Shown here one piece after another: positions 17,775-26,896 of a DNA stretch of 64,000 nt. The first letter of the stretch is position 1. Every line of letters starts with the position of its first letter. Under the pieces are notes generated by a model, which worked only from the letters and a program-made list of their open reading frames with translations, had not been told where the DNA came from and made no database searches. Origin of the DNA: an uncultured Saprospiraceae bacterium. GTDB lineage: Bacteria; Bacteroidota; Bacteroidia; Chitinophagales; Saprospiraceae. Location of the stretch: the NCBI GenBank assembly GCA_938016265.1, contig CALLWB010000021.1, forward strand, positions 61,359 through 125,358, written 5' to 3'. Both the position numbers and the translations under genes were made by a program.

Positions 17775-20700
17775 ATGAAAAACCGATACTCCTCATTGAT
17801 CCTTCTCTTATTTTGTTGCCTGTTTATAAGCATTTTTTTTAATAAACTACACGCACAACAACCACTTTTAGATGGCGCCACCATAATCGAACAAAGTGGA
17901 ACTCCATTAGACTTGATCATAAAGAATGATACCGTTTACCTTCTATTTACTCCTATAAACTCTACGATAGCGACGGTAAATAGATACCATTATTGCAATT
18001 ATGATCTGATCGATTCAAAAAGTATAAATGGGCTCGGTCGCCCTGAATCTGGTTATATACATGTTGATGATAATAACGTGCATCTTTTTATCGCCGATGA
18101 GGCAAACCTTTCTTATACCGCACTCGATAAAGGTTTAAATCTAGCACAAACTACGGTCTTAAATTCAGACCAAACTGATTTAAATATATCGCTGGACGAT
18201 ATTGAATTTGTAAATGGAGTTGCTCACCTGGTAGGCACAACAGGAGCTAATTTGCCAGCCACAAATGGCACTACCTTCACAGTTAGTACTGGTTACAGTT
18301 ACTATGGTGTTGCACCTGATGCTTATTATTTGCAATTTGATCTTGTCTCTAAATCGATATTGCATGCCACTTATCTTGGTGGTTCAGAGGTGGATAACCA
18401 TTGTGTAATAAAAATAATGAATGGCATTGCACATATTGCTATGTGGACGACTTCAGATGGTGTAATGACCACAAACGGTAGCACACATAGTGGAGGAGAT
18501 GATTATTATTATTACTATTATGGCCTAGTATCTGACGTTCTGGTTTATCGGATAGACGTTGCTACAGCTAGTTTCTTGGACGTGGCCTATGTTGGCGGAA
18601 CGGGGAATGACCAATCAAAAAATATCGATGTACTGGATGGAAAAACCATCATCTCCGGGTTTACCCTTAGCACAGATTATCCTGGTAATTTTAATGCTGA
18701 TTTCCAGACTGATTTTGTTACTTATTTGGATACAAGTCTAAACATAGTTTCTTCGAACACAGTTTTGTCTGCCAGTGGATTCTCCTTTTACTCGTCAGAA
18801 ACGACTACTGATGATTCTTATTTATATACAGCTTCTGAGGTGTTTCAATATTCCAATACACAAATAACGAATGGAAGTACTTACGGCTTTGATCGAAGGA
18901 TTTATCTGCGAAAATTCGATGCTGTTGGAAATCTTGTTTTCGGCCATTTCGTCGAAGGAAGTAACTTAATAGACCTTCAAGTAGCAAATGACAAGATACA
19001 CTTGCTATCTGTTCCTAATAATATCTCAACAAGCCTGTTTTCTTCAGATGGATATTTTCCGCCTGTAATCAATCGACAAGCTAGCTACTACAGCTCCTTT
19101 GATTTACAAGGAAATCTTCTTTCTTCCATCTTCAATCCAATCAGTACAAGACCCAAAAATAGTGGTCAAAACTTTACCAATAGACTATTCATAGAGGACA
19201 CTAGAACGACGATTTATGGATATTCCAATTTCAATCCTTTGATGTCGACAAATGGGACCGTTTTTGTCAGTAGCTCCAGTTATCAAGGTATTGCTTCTTA
19301 TGAAAATTGCCCTATGATGGGGATTTGTTACACGCCAACTTATCTTGGGACGACTAGCACCACTTTAAGTCCAGCATCTCAGGATGTCTGTTCTTTTGGG
19401 TTTGTTCAGGAAGTCCTTGGTGGCGACTTTTTTATGGAGGGAAGTTCTTACCCCACCATTAATATAGACGGAGTACCTGTAACTCAACGTGATATCAAAC
19501 CTACTTTCCAGTGGCAGAAAGCATTTTCTGCTAATGGTCCATGGTCGGATATTCCAGGAGCACAATCCAAAAATTACTCTCCTGGTCCACTAGGGACGAC
19601 TACTTGCTTTAGAAGAATGGCTTTTTCTCACCCCTGTTGTGGAGATAGTCTGCTACAAACTTCTGATGTACATTGCATAAACATAAGCTCCAATGTAGCC
19701 CCCGTCATCGATGCTGGTGGGATTTACAACAGTTGCCCGACAACCCCTGTTTCACTCGTTTCTACTACAACAGGTGGTGTGGCTCCTTATTCTTACAATT
19801 GGGCAGCATCCAATTCGAGTACCCTCGGTACTTCTTCTTCCGTTTCTGTCACGTCAAATGACATCGGTGGAATAGTGTACACCGTTACCGTAACCGATGA
19901 TGTCGGGTGTTCTCAAATTGATCAAGCCATCGTAAATATCTATGCAGCAGACGCAGGGCCAAATGTCGTTGTTTGTGACTCTATACCGATAGGAGGGACT
20001 CCACCTCCGGGGCTATCTGGTGTTTCGTATAGCTGGTCTCCTTCTACAGGTTTAAGTTGCCCAACTTGTCCGCTGACCTATGTCTCACCTACGCAAACAA
20101 CCACCTATACCTTAACTATGACACTTCCCGTTACTGGAGGAGGGACTTGTTCTACTACGGATGATGTAACAGTAACAAACATCGCTCCTGCCAACCTTAA
20201 TTTTGCAGGACCAGACAAAACGTTTTGCGCAACTGGAAACTCTTTTGGACAGGTTGGACTCCCGGGAGTAGGGGGGTATACCTATTCTTGGTCCTCCCCA
20301 CATTTGTTTACTAATCCCTCTAATCCACAAGGTAATATAGACTTTAGCAAATGGAGTTCGTCAGAGCCAAATCCAATTACACTATACCTAACCGTAAAAA
20401 GGCAGGATTGTACCTGGGTCGACGAGGTAGAAGTAACCATTATCGACGCAAATGCGGGGAATACTGCTTGTTCGGGAACATCTATTGGAACACCTGATAC
20501 CACTCCCTCTATCAACGAAACGTACTCCTGGGTGCAATTATCTGGAGATGGAACGATAACGGGGCCCACAAATCAAGCTCAGACAACCATTACGCCTCCT
20601 ACCATACCGAGTAGCTATGAGTTGACCGTCGAATATAATGGAATCGTTTGTACGGATATCGTTAGTGTTTTACCCTGTGTTCCTACTACCTGTTCTGCTA

Positions 20701-23700
20701 ACATATCTATGAATGGAGGATGCGATGCATTCCTGCAAGGCGATACTACTTATTTAACGGTCACTAATCCTACCGGATCATATAGTTATGAATGGTCTCC
20801 TACTGCCGGACTTTCTAGTCCGACGGGCAATTCTGTTTATTTAACAGACAGTATCTCCAGGGTCTATACCGTAACGGTTACTAGTCTATCGAATCCTCTT
20901 GAAGTTTGTACCGCAACCGTTTCTACCAATCGTGGTCCATTTACAATACCTACGTTTTCCGCGCCCGACGTTTCAGCCTGTATGGGGGATTCTGTAAATA
21001 TTGGGGGACCTGATGATCCTGGCCTCAACTTTTCATGGTCACCTACTACTGGTCTTTCAGACCCCAATATCTCTAACCCTAAGGTCCTGGCAGATACGAC
21101 AACTCAATATTTGGTAACAGTTACTAATGGCTCCGGTTGTTCTATTAAGGACACCGTTCTATTAACGGTCCTTGGTGTAGCTGCAAATGCTGGTCCTGAT
21201 CATTTCATTTGTGAATTTGGCGTGATCCAGTTAGGAGCACCTGCTGAACCGAATGTTGATTATTCCTGGATGCCGCTTGCCAATTGGCAAAATGGAACCT
21301 CTGATACCTCCGCACAACCAGAGGCCTTGGTAGCCATCAATACTACCTTTGTTTTGACAACTTTAGATCAACAAAGCGGCTGTACAAACACTGATACTGC
21401 TTTAGTAACCGTTGGTCCACCAATACCTCCATTTTCGATGCCCAATATAGACTTTTGTGTTTCTGGTGGAGCATTTGATCTTGGAATGGGCGCACCTTCA
21501 GGTATGGATGCCTATAGTTGGTCTCCTGGGAATTTGTTGGTCGATTCTACCGTTCAGATGCCGACGTTAATAGATCCACCACCATCAAAAATAATAACCT
21601 TTACACTTACCGTAACAAACAATGTAGGTTGTACAGCAGATGTTACTCAAACAATTACTCCTGTTGTAAACGAACCTGATGCTGGTACTTCACAGGTGCT
21701 TTGCGTAGGGGAGTCCGTTCAAATTGGGGATGCAAACCCACCGATGAATTCTAGTATTATCAGTTGGAGTCCAACGACAGGGCTAGATGATCCTATGTCT
21801 CCCAATCCAACATTTACAGCTACAACTGTAGGTTCGTTTGTCTATACAGTAACACGAACGGATGCCACTTGTACTTCTTCCGCCTCTATTACCATAGACG
21901 TAAATGATTATGAATTGCCCGTCCTCACTCCATCTTTTATTGTCTGCGAAAATGCCTGTATTGCGATCGGCACTGATGCGGAGGCCGGGGTTACTTATTC
22001 CTGGACACCAACGACAGGACTAAATGACCCTGCTAGTGCAAATCCTACAGCTTGTGTCACTCAAAATACTACTTACGAGTTAATAGCAACCGGACCTGAT
22101 GGATGTAAAGATACTGCGACTGTCGACATGGTAATAGGCAATGATATTCCAACTTTTACCATGCCGGATATTAACTATTGTACTTCAGGTGGGGCACTCA
22201 TGCTTGGTGCAAATGCACCGGCAGGTATGGCGCAGTATAGCTGGTCTCCTGCAAATTTACTAGTAAATCCTACTTTCCATACTCCAACTACGTTGGATCC
22301 ACCTCCTTCCTCACCGGTAACTTTTGTGTTGACCGTTACCAATGCTTCCGGTTGTGAAAGAGTTGCCACTCAGTCTATTATTCCAGTTGTAAAACCTTTG
22401 GCAGGCGGGGCAAAAGTGCTTTGTTTTGGAGAATCGACTTCCATAGGAAATATATTGAATGCTGTAGGACCAAATATTTCTTATAGCTGGAGTCCGACAA
22501 CAGGACTGAATGATCCGACTTCTCCAAACCCAACATTTACTGCATCTGCTGCTGGTTCGTTTGTATATACTCTTACTAAAACTGACAACGGTTGTATTGC
22601 CGATGCTTCTATTAATATTGAGGTAAAAGATAAGCTTCTATCATTCATTCCACCAACTACTGCTTGTCAAAATTCGTGTGTTGCGATCGGCATTGCTCCC
22701 GAAAGTGGCTTGAGTTATTTTTGGAGTCCGACAACAGGATTGGATGATCCTAATAGTTCCAACCCGGTGGCTTGTGTCACGCAAGACATCGTTTATGAGT
22801 TGACTGTTGTTGACTTAAACGGTTGTTCTGATAAAATAGCAGTTCCGGTATTTCTTCATTCGGTACCTGCTCCAACGGTTGTGGTCAATGATCTAATAAT
22901 TTGTTCTACAGACTCTTCAAGTAGTTTTTCTATCACGGTAAGTCCTCCAGGTAACTATTTTTATAATTGGGGGCCTAATGATAATGCGCTGGTAAGTCTC
23001 TATACGTCTTCACCAGTGGTTTTTCCAAATTTTGTTGGGTCCAAAACTTATTCTGTAACCGTTACAAATGGAACTACTGGATGTGCTTCTGTTGGGGCTG
23101 CCAATTTAACGATAGAAGTATGTCCGATTATTGATTTTGATAACGATGGGATCCCTGATGATGTGGATATTGATGATGATAATGATGGAATTGTTGATGT
23201 AGAGGAATACGAATGTGGTTCAGGGACAATTTTTGGGAATTCTTGCCCAATGTCAGACCCAAGTGGTGATGATGATGGGGACTTGATCCTAAATTATGAA
23301 GATCCTGATTGGGCAGATTGCGGAGTTCTAAACTCTTTCGATATCTGCAGTTCTGTAGATTTAGATGGCGATGGCATTCCGAATCATTTTGATCTGGATT
23401 CTGATGGCGATGGCATCTCTGATATTATAGAAGCTGGCGGTATCGATCCAGATGGCGACGGACAAGTAAGTTACCCTATACCTGGTGATCCAACTTCAAT
23501 GAATGATGCGGATGAAGATGGACTGAGTGATGATCCTGTTTTTGATTCTACAGGTGATGGTATTGCAGATGTTCCTGCTGATATTCATCCTAATGGACCG
23601 ATTACGAGTTCCTCCCTGCCTATTCCAAATTCAGAAGGTACAGGAGCACCAAATTTCCATGATTTGGATTCAGATGACGACGGCATCCCTGACAGTGTTG

Positions 23701-24749
23701 AAGCAGCTTTCTCAACAAACAACTTAGATTCGGACAACGATGGCGCTCCGGATTATATAGATTTGGATTCGGACAATGATGGTATCAACGATATTGTGGA
23801 AGCCGGTGGCGTTGATGCTGATCAAAATGGCTTGATCGATTCGCCAATGGCTGAAAACTCCCTTTTCCTACCAACTGATACAGATGGCGATATGCTTCCT
23901 GATTATCTGGAGGTCGATTCTGACAATGATGGCAGAACAGACATCAGCAATACGCAAAACTTTACACTAGATGGTGATGGAGATGGAGTAATTGACAACA
24001 TAACAGACCCAGATCAAGATGGAATTCCTAATATCGTAGACGGTCTACCTGCAGATTGGGGGGATGCCGTTCGTGGAGTGTATGTTCAAGTTCGGCTACT
24101 CCTAGAAGGTCCTTACCTTTCTGCTACTGATCTGATGACAGACAATCTAAGGGCAACGGGACTTCTGCCGATTGATGAACCATACACTGGCCTCGGATAT
24201 ACGCTGGATGGCTGGGAACGAGTTTCTCCCTCCGTTTTTACTAGTACAGGAGCTGATGCCATTGTAGATTGGGTGGTGCTAGAGCTAAGAGACGCTGGAG
24301 ACTTTTCCGTGACTATAGGTACGCGGGCGGCCTTACTGCAAGCGGACGGTGACGTAGTAGATCTGGACGGTCTGTCCAACGTCTTATTTGATAATGCACC
24401 TGACGGCAATTATTATATTGTAGCGCGGCATCGCAATCATCTAGATATTATGACACCTGGATCGATTTCATTGTCTCAGACGTCTGCTTTGCATGACTTT
24501 ACTACTGGGTCCGCCTTCAGCAATTCAAGCACGATGGTTCAGAAAAATTTAGGCGGTGGGAAATTTGGTATGTTCTCTTGTGATTTCAATAACACTGGCT
24601 TCATTGATGCACAGGATCGCAGCGATGCCTGGAATTTTAGAAATCAAATGGGCTATCTGATTCAAGATGCTGATTTTGATGGGGAATGTGGTGCTTCTGA
24701 CCGCAGTAATTGTTGGAATAATCGAAATTTGTTTTCGCAAGTTCCATAG
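17775..24749 (+). CDS. giant surface protein: propeller, PKD-like repeats, Asp-rich calcium repeats, dockerin-like module
   Basis: This 2324-residue secreted protein has a signal peptide 1-28 (ending LHAQ). About 30-510 is SBBP-like beta-propeller sequence (TYLGGSEVD ... VAYVGGTGND). It includes a Tyr run, DDYYYYYYG, encoded by an ATT/TAT microsatellite near 18501-18523. From about 640 to 1780 come some dozen PKD/Ig-like repeats of 80-110 residues built on YSWSPTTGL-x-DP, NP and TYxLTVT with paired Cys. About 1782-2095 is a thrombospondin-3-like calcium-binding stretch (DFDNDGIPDD, DDDNDGI, DLDSDGDGIS). Residues 2101-2324 are the shared module with two DRS-x-x-WN-x-RN motifs. No type A or B sorting domain is present. 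This looks like a long rod-like adhesin. Confidence 0.85.
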   Translation: MKNRYSSLILLLFCCLFISIFFNKLHAQQPLLDGATIIEQSGTPLDLIIKNDTVYLLFTPINSTIATVNRYHYCNYDLIDSKSINGLGRPESGYIHVDDNNVHLFIADEANLSYTALDKGLNLAQTTVLNSDQTDLNISLDDIEFVNGVAHLVGTTGANLPATNGTTFTVSTGYSYYGVAPDAYYLQFDLVSKSILHATYLGGSEVDNHCVIKIMNGIAHIAMWTTSDGVMTTNGSTHSGGDDYYYYYYGLVSDVLVYRIDVATASFLDVAYVGGTGNDQSKNIDVLDGKTIISGFTLSTDYPGNFNADFQTDFVTYLDTSLNIVSSNTVLSASGFSFYSSETTTDDSYLYTASEVFQYSNTQITNGSTYGFDRRIYLRKFDAVGNLVFGHFVEGSNLIDLQVANDKIHLLSVPNNISTSLFSSDGYFPPVINRQASYYSSFDLQGNLLSSIFNPISTRPKNSGQNFTNRLFIEDTRTTIYGYSNFNPLMSTNGTVFVSSSSYQGIASYENCPMMGICYTPTYLGTTSTTLSPASQDVCSFGFVQEVLGGDFFMEGSSYPTINIDGVPVTQRDIKPTFQWQKAFSANGPWSDIPGAQSKNYSPGPLGTTTCFRRMAFSHPCCGDSLLQTSDVHCINISSNVAPVIDAGGIYNSCPTTPVSLVSTTTGGVAPYSYNWAASNSSTLGTSSSVSVTSNDIGGIVYTVTVTDDVGCSQIDQAIVNIYAADAGPNVVVCDSIPIGGTPPPGLSGVSYSWSPSTGLSCPTCPLTYVSPTQTTTYTLTMTLPVTGGGTCSTTDDVTVTNIAPANLNFAGPDKTFCATGNSFGQVGLPGVGGYTYSWSSPHLFTNPSNPQGNIDFSKWSSSEPNPITLYLTVKRQDCTWVDEVEVTIIDANAGNTACSGTSIGTPDTTPSINETYSWVQLSGDGTITGPTNQAQTTITPPTIPSSYELTVEYNGIVCTDIVSVLPCVPTTCSANISMNGGCDAFLQGDTTYLTVTNPTGSYSYEWSPTAGLSSPTGNSVYLTDSISRVYTVTVTSLSNPLEVCTATVSTNRGPFTIPTFSAPDVSACMGDSVNIGGPDDPGLNFSWSPTTGLSDPNISNPKVLADTTTQYLVTVTNGSGCSIKDTVLLTVLGVAANAGPDHFICEFGVIQLGAPAEPNVDYSWMPLANWQNGTSDTSAQPEALVAINTTFVLTTLDQQSGCTNTDTALVTVGPPIPPFSMPNIDFCVSGGAFDLGMGAPSGMDAYSWSPGNLLVDSTVQMPTLIDPPPSKIITFTLTVTNNVGCTADVTQTITPVVNEPDAGTSQVLCVGESVQIGDANPPMNSSIISWSPTTGLDDPMSPNPTFTATTVGSFVYTVTRTDATCTSSASITIDVNDYELPVLTPSFIVCENACIAIGTDAEAGVTYSWTPTTGLNDPASANPTACVTQNTTYELIATGPDGCKDTATVDMVIGNDIPTFTMPDINYCTSGGALMLGANAPAGMAQYSWSPANLLVNPTFHTPTTLDPPPSSPVTFVLTVTNASGCERVATQSIIPVVKPLAGGAKVLCFGESTSIGNILNAVGPNISYSWSPTTGLNDPTSPNPTFTASAAGSFVYTLTKTDNGCIADASINIEVKDKLLSFIPPTTACQNSCVAIGIAPESGLSYFWSPTTGLDDPNSSNPVACVTQDIVYELTVVDLNGCSDKIAVPVFLHSVPAPTVVVNDLIICSTDSSSSFSITVSPPGNYFYNWGPNDNALVSLYTSSPVVFPNFVGSKTYSVTVTNGTTGCASVGAANLTIEVCPIIDFDNDGIPDDVDIDDDNDGIVDVEEYECGSGTIFGNSCPMSDPSGDDDGDLILNYEDPDWADCGVLNSFDICSSVDLDGDGIPNHFDLDSDGDGISDIIEAGGIDPDGDGQVSYPIPGDPTSMNDADEDGLSDDPVFDSTGDGIADVPADIHPNGPITSSSLPIPNSEGTGAPNFHDLDSDDDGIPDSVEAAFSTNNLDSDNDGAPDYIDLDSDNDGINDIVEAGGVDADQNGLIDSPMAENSLFLPTDTDGDMLPDYLEVDSDNDGRTDISNTQNFTLDGDGDGVIDNITDPDQDGIPNIVDGLPADWGDAVRGVYVQVRLLLEGPYLSATDLMTDNLRATGLLPIDEPYTGLGYTLDGWERVSPSVFTSTGADAIVDWVVLELRDAGDFSVTIGTRAALLQADGDVVDLDGLSNVLFDNAPDGNYYIVARHRNHLDIMTPGSISLSQTSALHDFTTGSAFSNSSTMVQKNLGGGKFGMFSCDFNNTGFIDAQDRSDAWNFRNQMGYLIQDADFDGECGASDRSNCWNNRNLFSQVP
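24078..24749 (+). repeat. shared C-terminal module, copy 2
   Basis: This is the same length (223 codons plus stop) as 12409-13080 and close to it in both DNA and protein. Differences are scattered substitutions with no visible indel. The two copies are 11 kb apart in direct orientation, so they could support recombination or gene conversion. Confidence 0.9.
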
Positions 24750-24846
24750 TAGAATAAAAACTTAGGAACATCAAATTGAGGTAGATTTTGTTTGTAGGCT
24801 AGATCCATTAGACTTCAGTCTGCAAAATAAATGCACAACTACAAGA

Positions 24847-24879
24847 AAAAAGGCCAGTTCGCAAAGAACTGGCCTTTTT
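24847..24879. terminator. bidirectional intrinsic terminator
   Basis: The stem AAAAAGGCCAGTTC / GAACTGGCCTTTTT with loop GCAAA lies between the convergent genes ending at 24749 (+) and 24946 (-). It has U-tracts both ways. Confidence 0.85.
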
Positions 24880-24945
24880 GTGTTTGACCCATTTTTCATA
24901 ATCCATATGGGGGTTGGCACTTATCCTTTTCAAACAAAAAAGTGA

Positions 24946-25911
24946 TTATCCATTCATGAAAATCTCCCGCTGTGTCTTCTTGGTGCTAGAAGATTCCTTC
25001 TGCAACGTTGGGCGTTTTATTCGCATAAACAAATTTATCCGCTCAGATTCTTCATCGATAGACACGTTGGAAATATCGGAAACACCGGCATTTATTGCTA
25101 ATTCTTTGAGTTTGTTTTCGTCCCGGTGGTGCAGTTGCCAAAGGGTAAACTCCATGCATTTTCTGGTTGGATTTCTAGGGTGAAAATTGCCGATCACGAT
25201 TTCTCCGTTTTCTGTGGTGTAGTCTAGAATACTGGTTAGAATACTGGTAAAGGTTAGGTCCTCAAAATAATCAAACAGTCCTGCAGACCAAACCAAATCA
25301 TACCGTTCGAAGGTCGTAAACTTAAAGATGTTTTTTTGGATGAAATTAACTCTTTGGTTGGGGCCTAAAATCTTCTTCGCATACGCAATAGCTTTGGGGT
25401 CAAATTCTAGACAATCAAACGCTACATTGCTATAAGCAGAATTTTCGTAAAATTCTTTCAAGTCCCGGCATGGGCCACTGGCTAGATTTAATACCCGCAA
25501 CTCAGGATTCAGTTTTGCCTTCTCAGTAAGTAATTTTTTAAAATATTCTTTTCTGTTAATAACTGCTTTTACTGCAGGAGTGCTTAGGAAATACCGATCC
25601 CAATTGGCTAAATTGTCATTGGTAGACACTTGCTGTTTATAGATTTTATCTATGATTTCAAAATCTCCTCGATACCCATAAGGAGCTGTAAAAACCTGCC
25701 CAAACAATGTTTCCAAGCTACCATATACAATGTTTAGCGCATTGCGCAGTTCCTCAATTTGTTCTAGTGAAATTTCCTTGTTTTCAAAGGCCGTCCAAAC
25801 GAGGTTGTACCAGTCATTCAGTTTTTGATAATCCGTTGGTTCTGGGCCGCCCTTTTTTATAAGATTTTGCAAATATGCCAAAATCGTCTTGTAGTCAACT
25901 AGTGTGTCCAT
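24946..25911 (-). CDS. class I SAM-dependent methyltransferase
   Basis: This encodes 321 residues from the ATG at 25911; an upstream in-frame ATG at 25959 adds 16 unconvincing residues. The N-terminal 110 residues are helical and carry a Y-G-Y-R-G-D-F segment. The Rossmann-like methyltransferase domain follows: motif I VLNLASGPCRD (about 140-150), the acidic ribose-binding turn CLEFDP (about 167-172) and motif IV-like DLVWSAGLFDYF (about 205-216). The arrangement resembles PhcB-like enzymes and related proteins that make fatty-acid methyl esters, but this is only a resemblance. It has no signal peptide and is cytoplasmic. It stands alone between the G8 protein gene and the terminator at 24847. 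The fold is firm; the substrate is open. Confidence 0.8.
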   Translation of the reverse strand: MDTLVDYKTILAYLQNLIKKGGPEPTDYQKLNDWYNLVWTAFENKEISLEQIEELRNALNIVYGSLETLFGQVFTAPYGYRGDFEIIDKIYKQQVSTNDNLANWDRYFLSTPAVKAVINRKEYFKKLLTEKAKLNPELRVLNLASGPCRDLKEFYENSAYSNVAFDCLEFDPKAIAYAKKILGPNQRVNFIQKNIFKFTTFERYDLVWSAGLFDYFEDLTFTSILTSILDYTTENGEIVIGNFHPRNPTRKCMEFTLWQLHHRDENKLKELAINAGVSDISNVSIDEESERINLFMRIKRPTLQKESSSTKKTQREIFMNG

Positions 25912-26248
25912 TCGGTGGGTGTTTTGATTGTTTCTACCAGCAAACAACCAGCATTTCAAAAAATCCTGATGTGTACTAAGGTGCTAATGCTGCAAGATAT
26001 GAAATATATTTAAATAATCTATTGACTGTCAGGAGTGAATGAGTGTTCTGGCAACTATTTTTATTATTGTGAATTATTCATAATAAAAAAAATCTCCTTC
26101 AAATGTGGAGGTATTTAATGTTTATTATGACTTTCACTGGCCCATCAATTTTGATTCTCTCCAATACATTCATATACTTAATAACTGGTTACGAGGAGTA
26201 AATGTACCCACGGACTTTTAACCAATTCACCATTTACCAATAACTATG
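25912..26248. other. intergenic, 337 bp, with a 23-bp dyad at 26064-26086
   Basis: No gene is present. The region lies between the 3' end of the G8-protein gene and the start of the methyltransferase gene (both - strand). It holds a near-perfect palindrome (TTATTGTGAAT T ATTCATAATAA, one mismatch) about 153 bp upstream of the methyltransferase start, a possible operator. Next to it is a weak CTCC/GGAG hairpin followed by eight T on the - strand, which might end the G8-protein transcript. Confidence 0.4.
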
Positions 26249-26896
26249 CTATGGCAATTGAGATAATCGATTTCGATGATTCCAAATAATACTTCGGTCA
26301 CCAGAATCAATAGAGCCATCCAAGTTTATATCAGCATTCAGGTAGCCTGTCTGGTTGCGCAAATTCCAGGCAGCACTTCGGTCTCCTGAATCTATAAACC
26401 CATCTTGACTAGCATCTCCCGACCAAAGAGCGCGTGTGTTGCCAATTTGCAGCAGCGCTTGATTGCCATAAGTTGGCACACTAGAAAAATTGATGCTAGT
26501 TGGTGTGTTGGAAAGTGAAAACTGATTGAGCGTCATTGCCCCCAGATGGTTGCGGTGGCGGACCGCAATATAATAGTCATCAGGTACGGCGTTTGTAATA
26601 AAAAGAGGGGCGCCCGTTTGATCAACTACATTTCCATCTCGTTGTAATAAGCCTGCTTTTTGATGAAGGATAACTGCACTATCATCCTTGTCTCTTAGTT
26701 CTACCAATACCCAATCTACGATAGCGTTGTTCCCCGAACGGCTTAAAATGGATGAAGTGGTTGTTTCTGTGCCTTCGTAGTTATATGGAGGTAGGCTGTA
26801 AGGCTGAGTTATTGGGAGGTCGAGCGTTCGCAAATCATCGCTCATTAAGTTGGTAGACGGATCATAGGGGCCGTCTAAGACAACGTTTACATTTAC
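26249..26896 (-). repeat. shared C-terminal module, copy 3 (diverged)
   Basis: These 215 residues align over their full length with the modules at 12409 and 24078: LDGPYD, NAIVDWVLVELRD, LLQRDGNVVD, YYIAVRHRNHL, and the final pair DSGDRSAAWNLRN and DSGDRSIIWNHRN. It is recognisable at protein level but clearly diverged in DNA. Confidence 0.85.
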
